Assembly (NCBI GenBank): GCA_947685225.1
Contig: CANTUV010000004.1
Coordinates: 16,399,001 to 16,463,000 of the forward strand
DNA length: 64,000 bases
Source of the DNA: Garcia nutans
Taxonomy: Eukaryota > Streptophyta > Magnoliopsida > Malpighiales > Euphorbiaceae
Reading direction: 5' to 3'
Shown here: positions 55,607 to 64,000 of the stretch, one piece after another
Position numbering within the stretch: the stretch's first letter is position 1
Layout: every line of letters begins with the position of its first letter
Made by a program: the position numbers and the translations under genes
The notes under the pieces: generated by a model
Told to the model about the DNA's origin: nothing
Database searches by the model: none
What the model saw: only the letters and a program-made list of their open reading frames with translations

Positions 55607-56149
55607 CTCTCATATCTTGGCCGTGTTCTTCAATGATTCAAAAACCAAATACTTCAAAACTCATCCAAGCCCTTCAAAATTCACATCACAACACTTTTAA
55701 TCATCATCTTTGTTATATTTATCAATTTTCTATCACCTTAACATTTATATAACTTCATTATAGCATCATACTAAACAAAATATATATACATCACTATAAT
55801 CAATTACTCAAAGTACCAATTCATTAATTCAAAACCCTTATTCAACCATTCATCATCACCCTCACAATTTCCCCAACTTATCATCACTTAAATACCAAGT
55901 TAACACCTTTACACACTTCAATCTTTCATTATCATCGTCTCACAAACCACTTATATCAAACATAACCTCAATCAAGAGAAATCAAAACAAGAAGATGAAA
56001 ACTTATATATATATATATATAATCACAAAAATTAACTTCAAGAAATGAGTACTTACATGAATAGCTTGCCAAATCTTCAACTCCACTTGCAAATCTCTTG
56101 ATCTCCTTTAGTTTTTGGTGTAAATTGAAGCAAAATCATCTTTCTCTCT

Positions 56150-56244
56150 CTAGCTTCTCTCTCTCTCTCTCTCTCTCTCTCGTGCACTTCGAAGAAAACG
56201 AAGAAGAAGAAGAATGAATCTTCTTTCTTCGTTCTTATCCAATA

Positions 56245-56288
<44 letters not shown>

Positions 56289-56292
56289 TAAC

Positions 56293-56350
<58 letters not shown>
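56150..56350. repeat. Microsatellites in solo LTR E: (CT)n and (AAT)n
   Basis: A (CT)n run at about 56155-56181 and an (AAT)n run with rare AAC units at about 56253-56350; shorter (AT)n runs at 56009-56022 and 56459-56474. They account for much of E's extra length, and for a spurious isoleucine-rich reading frame on the minus strand (56433-56077). Confidence 0.85.
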
Positions 56351-56353
<3 letters not shown>

Positions 56354-56661
56354 TTAGGACACTTAAATCTCCACCACACACACAATTCCTTTTGACTTTC
56401 TTCATCTTTTTCTCTTTTTGTCCTTATCATCATTATTATTATTCATTAATTATACAAATATATATATATATATACAACACACTTTTCCTACACCATTTTA
56501 TACATCATGTATATGTGATGTATATATGGTTATATGTATATGTCATATATTTTGCATTTCTTTTTCCTACATCTTCTCTTCACTTTCCCTTCAATACACA
56601 CATTGAATCCAAATACAACAATAACCCCAACACTTTTTAGGGTATAATATGGGATATTACA

Positions 56662-57995
56662 GGAACATTAGAAAGAGAGCTAGTGCTAATAGATTCTTCT
56701 TCTTCATGGAGACTTTCAGTATGATCACTTATATCCCAATCCTCAAGATTGCATTGAGGCAAGTCTAGTTTGCCTTGCATGTCATAGAGATCATGATGCA
56801 TGTGAGATATAAGGTCAATTCTCTTGTTCAAGTGATGGAATCTCTTGGAGACACTTTTCTTGAATCGAGAGAGTTTCCTGGAGAGAGATTTGATAGCTTT
56901 TAGAATGAGTTTTGTAGGGGATGAAGTAGTTTCCTGAGTAGGTTTAGATGAAGTAGCTTTTGGAGGTAGTTCAACAGCAACTTCCAAGAAGTCTTCTTCT
57001 TCCTCAATTGTGTATCTTGGTCTTTTCTTTTGTCTATCCACAATACCTCATTTGCCAAAGAAATACACATATGTACCCTCAATCTTCCTTACACATCCAG
57101 CATGTTCTAGATAGTCAATGGTGATGGCACTAGAGGCAAGATTGAAAGGGTTTCTCAAGGTAGCTAAGTTGAGATCATTTAGTAAGTTCAGGTGCCTAGC
57201 TATTTGAGTTATTTGTGAGGATAAGAAGAAAGTTCCAGTTCTTGTAACAACATGATGATATAAAGTGTCAATCAAGAACTTGGTGGTGTTCATTTGGATG
57301 TTGTGGGTGAAAGCATATAAGAATATGAGGTCTCTTTTTGTTACCTTTTCATTTCCATCAGCACTTTGATGAATGGTGTAGGTGATGATTCTGTGAAGCA
57401 TCCAATGGGTGAAGGATTTGATGTGTCTGGCTTTTGACTCTTTTTCAAATGAGGTTTCCACAGAGATTTCTTGCCAAAAGGTAGAGAGTGTTTGGTTGGA
57501 GAAGGTTAAATCATTGTAAGAGGTTATTCCATCAACAGAAAAGTCCCAGATTTTGCCAAAGTCTTCTAAAGTTAAGGCTTGGTATTGGTCAAATAACTTA
57601 AATCTAACCCCATACCACCCTAGTGCAGAATTTGCACTCTTTTCAATCTGAAAAGACATGAGAAATTCCTTGCTTAAACTAGAATAGCCTACCTCTTCAG
57701 GAAATACAAATTTTCTCTAGCCAAGAACATCAAGTAAACTTTCAATCTCATCTTTGATGTTGAGGGCAGAGAGCATCCCACCAAATGGAGATTTGGTTCC
57801 CTCAACTTTCTTTCTCTTCAGCATGGCATATCTCACATCTTCCTCAGAGGTTTGGTGGTGAGGTTTGTGAATTTTCTCACCTCTTCTAGACTGTGGAGGA
57901 GATGGAGGAACATCTGTTGGTTCTCTTATGATAATTCCTGAAGGTTTCTTTCCCTTCCCTTTCCCTTTGGAGGTTATTTTCTTTTTGGGAGCCAT
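56662..57995 (-). pseudogene. Element D third ORF, transposon-protein-like, split by solo LTR E
   Basis: The ATG at 57995 is followed by a lysine-rich, NLS-like start (MAPKKKITSKGKGKGKK). The middle region (about 57640-57110) with SFTHWMLHRIITYTIHQS, KRDLIFLYAFTHNIQMN and SSQITQIARHLNL resembles the widespread 'putative plant transposon protein' domain (PF20167 as I recall it). A basic stretch (LSRKLSRFKKSVSKRFHHLNKR) and an acidic serine-rich tail follow. In-frame stops: TAG 57719-57717 and TGA 57050-57048. E interrupts codon NVP|L near the end and adds a short read-through tail. No signal peptide or membrane segment is visible, so I do not call it an envelope protein. Function unknown. Confidence 0.75.
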
Positions 57996-58115
57996 TAGGG
58001 TTGAAGAACAGGAAGAAAACTGGAAAACAGAGAGTGTTTTGAGAAGGAGATGATCTTGAGAGGATTTTAGAGATTTGGAGGGAAGTTTGTATGTTATAAG
58101 AAGTAAAATATCCAA

Positions 58116-58565
58116 GAAACTGATGTATAATGCTCTTAAATAGACGAAATTTAGAAAATAGCCATTTATGACTGTTGAGAGTTAAGAAAAATGACCTATC
58201 ATACAGCCAATGGTTACAAAATTTCGAGCAGAGTGTACAGAGTGCGGTCGCTTATTTGTATAGGAGCGATCACGAACTGTACTCTAGCGACCATTAGCAA
58301 GATTAGTACGCTCGTAGGTGCAGAGAATGCCTGTAATGGTCAAAACTGTTCAAATTATTGCGACCACGCACAAAGTTTCTCGACCGCGCACAAAGATATT
58401 AATTTAGACGAATCTGGCAGGCAAGATAGCGATCGCTAAAGGCATTGGAGCGAACGCGAGTGACTCAGAAATGAAAGAGTCAAAGAAAGATGAAGGATTT
58501 TTATTTTTTTAGGCAAAAAGTTTATACATTGTGATGAAAAAAGTTTATTGATAGGCAATCTTTTA
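58116..58565 (-). promoter_or_regulatory. Gap between D's pol and third ORF: TATA-like box and CpG motif cluster
   Basis: On the minus strand CTATTTAAG (TATTTAA at 58142-58136) lies about 141 bases before the third ORF's ATG. Between 58235 and 58460 are repeated GCGGTCGC, GCGATC, GCGACCA and CGACCGCGC words in both orientations, like those in D's LTR (17390-17895). The rest is AT-rich. Promoter function for the third ORF is inferred. About 570 non-coding bases separate it from pol, so read-through expression from pol is unlikely. Confidence 0.45.
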
Positions 58566-60201
58566 TTAATTCAGAGTAGTTCCATCAATCATTCCTAAAT
58601 TAAGTTTAATGAAGTTAAGCCTATCTTCATTCAAAGGTTTTGTAAAGATATCAGCAAGTTGATTATGTGTATCTATAAACTCTAGGACTATATTCTGATT
58701 TTGTACACTTTCTCTCAAAAAATGATGTCTAATATCTATATGTTTGGATCTAGAGTGTTGGATAGGATTTTTAGACAAGTTGATTGCACTAGTGTTGTCA
58801 CATTTAATGGAGATATTGTTACATAGTCAAGCAATTGTTGTTTCATCCATAATATTTGTGTGCAACAAAAACATGCTGCAACATATTCGGCTTCTGTTGT
58901 GGATAAAGCAACCAATGCTTGTTTCTTACTATGCCAAGAAACTAGACAATTACCAAGAAAGTGACATGCACCTGTTGTGCTCTTCCTATCTAAGATACTA
59001 CCAACATAATCTGCATCTGAAAAGCCTATGATATGAAATGATGTGTTTTTAGGATACCAAAGTCCTAAATGCATTGTACCACTTAAATATTTCAAAATTC
59101 TCTTAGTAGCATTCAAGTGTGATTCTTTAGGACAAGTTTGAAATCTAGCACAAAGACATACACCATACATTATATCAGGTCTAGAAGTGGTTAAGTAAAG
59201 TAGTGATCCGATAATACCTCAATATTTCTTTTCATCTACTGCTTTACCATTTTCATCTTTACCCAATTTCAAGGATGTGCTCATAGGAGTTTTGCTAGTT
59301 TTGCATCCATCCATTCCAAACTTCTTGATAATTCTTTTGTACATTTGGATTGGTTGATGAAGATCCCATCTTCACATTGCTTGATTTGTAGTCCAAGGAA
59401 GAACTTAAGTTCACCCATCATGCTCATTTCAAATTCCCTAGTCATACAACAAGCAAATTCTTTGCACAAGGCTTCATTAGTAGCTCCAAATATTATGTCA
59501 TCCACGTAAATTTGTACAATCAAAATGTTATGCTTGTCCTTTTTAACAAAGAGAGTTGTATCTACTTTTCCTTTTGAAAAACCATTTTCAAGCAAATATG
59601 CACTTAGTTTATCATACCATGCTCTTGGTGCTTGTTTCAATCCATATAAAGCTTTGGCAAGTTTGAAAACATGATTAGGAAATTTTTAGTTTTCAAAACC
59701 AGGAGGTTGTTCCACATAAACTTCTTCGCTTATAAGACTGTTTAGAAATGCACTTTTAACATCCATTTGAAAGAGTTTAAAGTTCATGTGACATGCAAAA
59801 GCAAGTAATATTCTAATAGCTTCTAATCTGGCTACAGGAGCAAAAGTTTCATCATAGTCAATACCTTCTTCTTGATTATATCCTTTGGCTACCAACCTTG
59901 CTTTATTCCTAACGATGTGACCATTTTCATCAAGCTTATTCCTATAGACCCATTTGCATCCTATGATAGAGTGATTTGTAGGTCTAGGAGTGAGTTGCCA
60001 AACATTATTTCTTTCAAATTGATTAAGTTCATCTTGCATTGCAGTTATCCAACTTTCATCATTTAAAGCCTCTTCAATGGTCTTTGGCTCTATTTGAGAA
60101 ACAAAAGCAAAATTAACATCTATATGATTAATTTTAGACCTAGTAATTACTCCCTTAGATGTTTCACCAATGATGATTTCCTTAGGATGATCTTTCTTGT
60201 A
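58566..60201 (-). pseudogene. Element D reverse transcriptase and RNase H
   Basis: Copia RT: CKWVYRNKLDENG, ARLVAKGYNQEEGIDYDETFAPVA, FQMDVKSAFLN (about 60039-59700), then ALYGLKQAPRAWYDKL and catalytic YVDDIIFG (about 59640-59480). RNase H: GFSDADYVGS, STTGACHFLG, LSTTEAEYVAA and KHIDIRHHFLRE to the end at 58566. Stops: TAA 59688-59686 and TGA 59221-59219; frameshifts near 59325 and 58790. Copia order (RT after integrase) is clear. The damage is extensive, so this is an old copy compared with C. Confidence 0.88.
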
Positions 60202-61602
60202 TTACCAATCCTTAGGTAGATCTTGAGTCTTTTCTTCAAGTTCATGCTGATTAATCTTTGGAGCATCTATAGTTTCATGAGGTTCAAGAGTACTTGCAGG
60301 GTCATTGAAAGTACTACCTTTCTTTTGATCAAGTTTAGATGATTCATCAAATATAACATGCATTATTTCTTCAACAACTAGAGTTTTCATGTTAAATACT
60401 CTATATGCTTTGCTATATGATGAGTATCCTAGGAATATACCTTCATCTGATTTGGATGAAAATTTTCCAATATTTTCCTTGGTGTTCAATATGAAGTATT
60501 TGCATCCAAATACTCTAAAATATCCAATTTTGGGAATTCTTCCATTTCATAGCTCATAAGAAGTTTTATTAGTTAAATGCCTTTTGTAAACACGATTTGT
60601 AATGTAACAAGCTGTATTAACGGCTTCCGCCCAAAAATAAGATGGTAAAACATATTCATTGAGCATTGTTCTAGCCATTTCAATTAAGGTTCTATTTTTC
60701 CTTTCAACTACACCATTTTGTTGTGGAGTTCTAGGAGCAGAAAAATTATGTGAAATGCCAAGTTCATTACAAAAACTTTCAAAATTTTCATTCTCAAATT
60801 CTTTGCCATGATCACTTCTAATAGATGTGATCACATATCCTTTTTCATTTTGAACTCTTCTTGCAAACGTTTTGAAGTAATTAAAAGCTTCATTCTTTTG
60901 AGCTAAGAAATTAACCCATGTGAATCTAGAGTAATCATCAACAAGAACAAATGCATATAATTTGCCTCCTAAGCTAGTAACTCTATTTGGTCCAAACAAG
61001 TCCAAATGAATAAGCTCTAAAGGTCTAGAGGTACTTATAACATTCTTTGATTTAAATGAACTCTTATGTTGCTTACAATGTTGACAATGTTGACAAATTC
61101 TATCTTTATCATATTTTATCTTAGGGAGACCATCAACTAGGTTTTCATTACAAATATATTTTAATTGATCCATACCAGCATGTCCTAGTCTTCTATGCCA
61201 TAACCATGCATCATTATTAGTAGACATTAGACATTTGAATGCATGATTTCAATGTATGTTGATATTATAAGTGTTGTTTGTCCTAGTACCCTTAAATATG
61301 ATAACACCATTTGAATTTGTGATTTTGCATTCTTTGGAATCAAAATTAACAAGGTATGATTTATCATATAGTTGACTAACACTTAGCAAATTATGTTTCA
61401 ACCCATCAACAACCCATACATCTTCCATTAAATCTTTACCAATTGAACCAATGGAGCCAACACCAATAATTTTACCTTTAGCATTATTTCCAAAAGTTAC
61501 ATTACCTCCATGTTTGTAGGTAATATTTGCAAAGAGCTTTGCATTCCCTATCATATGCCTTGAGCACCCACTATCCACTAGCCATGTGCTTTCGTTGATA
61601 GT
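60202..61602 (-). pseudogene. Element D protease and integrase
   Basis: Protease with WLVDSGCSRHMIG (catalytic D, about 61590-61550). Integrase: HRRLGHAGMDQLKYI..CQHCKQHK zinc module, catalytic HLDLFGP, RSDHGKEFENENF and QQNGVVERKNRT (about 61190-60690), then GCKYFILNTKENIGKFSSK and the IFLGYSSYSKAYRVF region. In-frame stops: TGA 61251-61249, TGA 60549-60547 (probably from TGG) and TAA 60204-60202. The frame also changes between gag and protease near 61620. Confidence 0.88.
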
Positions 61603-61634
61603 AGATTTTAGGCATACCTACAAGACAATTGTGG

Positions 61635-63498
61635 TCATCTTCTCTTAGGTACCCACATGAAGTTGGGTCCTTGATGGTTAGTAATAAAGGTGTCTTCTAA
61701 CTTGAGATGAGCCTTTCTTATATGACAGAAAAAACTTTTATGTCCAAGCTTCATGCAATATGTGCATTTCCATGGTATTTTGTATTTATGCATTTTTCTT
61801 TTTGTATTCCAATTATTATGCATACAACTACAAATATATGATTGCTTTTGTGCAAGTTTAGTGTACATAAATGCATGATTACTTTTAGCTTTAATTCCTA
61901 GTGAACCATAAGAAGTTCTTTTGGTACTTTTAGACTTGGTGCGAGCATCTTTGTTTTTTACAATATCAACATTAGAAATTTTAGTAGTAGATGCTTTTAC
62001 AAATATTGGTTTGCTTGGTGTAATGTTGGTTGAGCCATTGAATCCTAATCCATATTTTAAGGAGGGTGATCTTTGGTTACCAATTAATGTGTCTAAAGCT
62101 TCCTTTCCTTTATGAAATCTTGAAATTGATTCTTTTAGTTCTTTTAGTTCATGCTTCAAAATTTCATTTTCTTTAACAATTTTTTCTAAGTCATGTGAGT
62201 TTTTATTTAACTCTTCTATTGAATTCATCAAGTGTTCATTTGAGGTTTTCAATTCTAAGGTAGAGTTCTTTAAGCATATAAAATCCTTTTCTAACTTAGA
62301 GTTTTTTTCTTTATAGAGCATCATTTTAGAAAAATATTTTTCTATTTTAAAGTTCATGTGCTCAATCAAATCACTATCATCTAGATCATCAATATCATCA
62401 TGTGCTACTGGATCAAATGATTGAGTACTTACCTCATTGGAGTCATCTTCAATAGCCATGAGACATAGGTTTGCAATTCCTTCTTCTTCCTCTTCTTCAC
62501 TTGAAGAGGAATCATCCCATGTGGCTTTGAGAGACTTTTTCTTTTCTTTGTCCCATTTCCTTTTATTCTTTACTTTGAAGCAATCCGATTTAATGTGACT
62601 AGCTTTTCCACATTCATAGCACTTTACCTCATTTTTCTTTTCTTTATCTTTGAAGGAGATTTAGGAAGTGTACCTTTATTTGCTTGTAATCTTTTCTTCC
62701 TTTTCCTTTCATTTATTCTTTTTGAGAACATTGCCATTTCATCTTCATCATCAGTACTTCGTTGCTTGAGCTCTCAACTTCTTTGATTGCTTTGAGCGCA
62801 ATTGGTTTTCTCTTTTCTTTTTCACCTTTCTTTTTCACTGTGTAGCTCAAATGTGAGTAGTTTTCCAACAAGCTCGTCGTTCTTAATGTGCTAAGATCAT
62901 GACCTTCTTCGATGGATGATACTTTTGATTCAAAGTTCTTTCTAGCTCTTAGGGCTCTCAAGATTTTACTATTTACATCACCTTGATCATATACCTTACC
63001 ATACTTCTTTAGTTCATTGACAATAGCAAGCAAGCGATTGGTCATGTCGGTGACATTTTCATTTGATTTCATCTTGAATAGCTCATACTCATGAACATGC
63101 ATTTGTTTCTTGGTGAATCTCACTTGAGTCGTACCTTCATGGTAGTTTTCAAGTGTCTTCCAAATGCAATGTGCACAAGTTAAATGTTGAACTCATCCAC
63201 CTTCTTCTCTTGAAATGGAATTCATCAAGATGGAAGCGGCTCTATTGTTCTTGAATCGATCTTTGACATTGATAGTTGACCATTGTGCTTTGGGAAGAGG
63301 AACTTGGATACCATCAACTTCATAAGTGGGAGGTTTCCACTCACTTTACACAAAATCCCATAGTTCAATCCCTTCACTGTCTAGAAACAAATACATTTTG
63401 TGTTTCTAGTAGGAATAATCAGTTCCATCAAAGTAAGGCCTAAGAATAGTGTTAAGATTTCCATGAGAGATAGAGTTTGATGAAGAAGAAGTTGCCAT
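61635..63498 (-). pseudogene. Element D gag with coiled coil and two zinc knuckles
   Basis: The ATG at 63498 (MATSSSSNS) is close to the PBS as expected. A copia gag (UBN2-like) region follows, with VRFTKKQMHVHEYELFKMKSN (about 63123-63060). Knuckle 1 is CYECGKASHIKSDC (about 62625-62584), a coiled coil rich in E/K/L covers 62330-62100, and knuckle 2 is CTYCMKLGHKSFFC (about 61770-61730). Stops at 63408-63406, 63348-63346 and 63195-63193; frameshift between about 62760 and 62460. A coiled coil and second knuckle in the gag C-terminus are typical of Sireviruses. Confidence 0.87.
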
Positions 63499-63537
63499 AG
63501 TGGATCAAATTTCATAATTAAGTTTAAAAAATTTCAG

Positions 63538-63549
63538 GCTCTGAAACCA
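63538..63549 (-). other. Element D primer-binding site
   Basis: The minus strand reads TGGTTTCAGAGC, one base from the initiator tRNA-Met type site TGGTATCAGAGC, two bases inside the LTR edge (GGGACAACA). Confidence 0.8.
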
Positions 63550-63551
63550 AT

Positions 63552-64000
63552 TGTTGTCCCAAGATGGCAACCAAGAGGGGGGGGGTGAATTGGTTTCCTC
63601 AAGAAATAATGGCAAATTAAAAACTCAACAAACAAGAAATGCGGAATAGAGAAATTGTTGAGTAGTGAATGAAAGAAAGAACACACAATATTTATAGTGG
63701 TTCGGATTTTCTTCAATCCTACATCCACTTCCTTAACAACTTGTTAAGGTATCACTAATATTTGAAGTTTTACAAGCTCACTTCCAACTTTGGTGTTTTC
63801 ACAAGTTCACACCTAACTTGACAAGTGTTTTGCTAAGGCTTACACTCAAAAACCTTTACAAGAGTTTTTCAAGGCTCACTCTCACAACCTTTACAAGAGT
63901 TTTTCAAGGCTCAATCTCACAACCTAAGTGTTTTCCAAGCTCACACTCAAACTTATACAATGGTGTTTTCAATGCTTACAACTAACATTCATTACAATTC
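63552..64000 (-). repeat. Element D 5' LTR, cut by the window edge
   Basis: On the + strand starts TGTTGTCCCAAGATGGCAAC and matches 16764-17213 closely, including the hairpin array (about 63731-63980). Differences such as CTCAATCTC for CTCACTCTC break one hairpin arm. About 940 further bases of LTR should lie to the right. Confidence 0.88.

Larger units (their letters stand above)
53531..56661 (-). mobile_element. Element E: complete solo LTR, Tekay family (3131 bases)
   Basis: On the minus strand it runs TGTAATATCCC..(..)..GGGGCGTTACA and is flanked by perfect GGAAC duplications (53526-53530 and 56662-56666). No gag, pol, PBS or PPT lies inside, so it is the product of LTR-LTR recombination. 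It shares repeat words with C's LTR but is longer, owing to the palindrome array (55289-55606) and microsatellites (56150-56350). The right duplication breakpoint is at 55218-55222. Confidence 0.9.
41482..64000 (-). mobile_element. Element D: Sirevirus-type Ty1/copia retrotransposon with C and E nested inside; right LTR runs off window
   Basis: Minus-strand order from the right: 5' LTR (63552 to beyond 64000), PBS (63549-63538), gag (63498-61635), protease-integrase-RT-RNase H (61602-58566), a 570-base gap, third ORF (57995-56662, resuming 53525-53462), multi-PPT region (53461-53001) and 3' LTR (53000-52762 plus 42632-41482). C sits in the 3' LTR and E in the third ORF. Copia order (integrase before RT), tRNA-Met-type PBS, coiled-coil gag with two CCHC knuckles, third ORF and multiple PPTs indicate the Sirevirus group. 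Coding regions are heavily decayed. Confidence 0.88.

Noticed and set aside
56077..56433. 118-codon minus-strand frame with a long isoleucine run
   Set aside because: Produced by the (AAT)n and (CT)n microsatellites.
56662..57995. Envelope gene of an endogenous retrovirus-like element
   Set aside because: No signal peptide, furin-like site or membrane segment can be seen; the middle resembles a plant transposon protein domain.
1..64000. Endogenous pararetrovirus, CRISPR array, tRNA or rRNA genes, host protein genes
   Set aside because: No coat or movement protein motif, no regular short direct repeats with unique spacers, no tRNA cloverleaf beyond primer-binding sites, and every long frame is explained by a retroelement.

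Overview
This window is plant (most likely eudicot) heterochromatin made entirely of nested LTR retrotransposons. I see no host gene, tRNA, rRNA or CRISPR array. The plant origin follows from the families present: a Ty3/gypsy Tat-lineage (Ogre-like) element with a second, archaeal-type RNase H; Tekay/Del-type chromoviruses with a C-terminal chromodomain; and a Ty1/copia Sirevirus-type element with several polypurine tracts and a third ORF.

Layout. Element A (Tat lineage, + strand) fills 1-11595: gag-protease-RT-RNase H-aRNH-integrase, then two antisense spliced genes of plant-mobile-domain type (aORF2 6239-7587, aORF1 8035-10266), each with its own TATA box, then PPT and 3' LTR. A primer-binding site and leader follow that LTR. 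Element B (Tekay-like, - strand, truncated at both ends) covers 11656-15572. An unassigned TATA-bearing segment X is at 15573-16763. Element D (Sirevirus-type copia, - strand) starts at 16764. Its left LTR is split by element C (full-length Tekay, + strand, 17915-28038), and its third ORF is split by element E (a solo Tekay-family LTR, - strand, with GGAAC target duplications).

The dominant event is a direct tandem duplication of about 24.72 kb. Unit 1 runs 5779-30499 and unit 2 runs 30500-55222. The left breakpoint is in the 3' end of A's pol and the right breakpoint is inside solo LTR E. The five bases ACAAA occur at both outer breakpoints and at the internal junction. Unit 2 therefore repeats A's antisense genes, A's LTR, B, X, D's left LTR, C and part of E, but not A's gag-pol. 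To its right lie the rest of E (to 56661) and the rest of D: third ORF, pol, gag, PBS and the 5' LTR, which runs off the window at 64000. By-eye comparison gives roughly 0.1-0.5% difference between the units, against about 1.1% between the two LTRs of C, so the duplication is younger than C.

Most coding regions are broken by stop codons of the kind made by C-to-T transitions (CAG to TAG, CGA to TGA, TGG to TGA). The best preserved proteins are A's RNase H/integrase segment and the unit-1 copy of antisense gene aORF2.

For follow-up, three signals stand out: the two-gene antisense cassette in element A; arrays of short hairpins inside the LTRs of three unrelated families, two of them with stem changes that keep pairing; and the microhomology-bounded tandem duplication.
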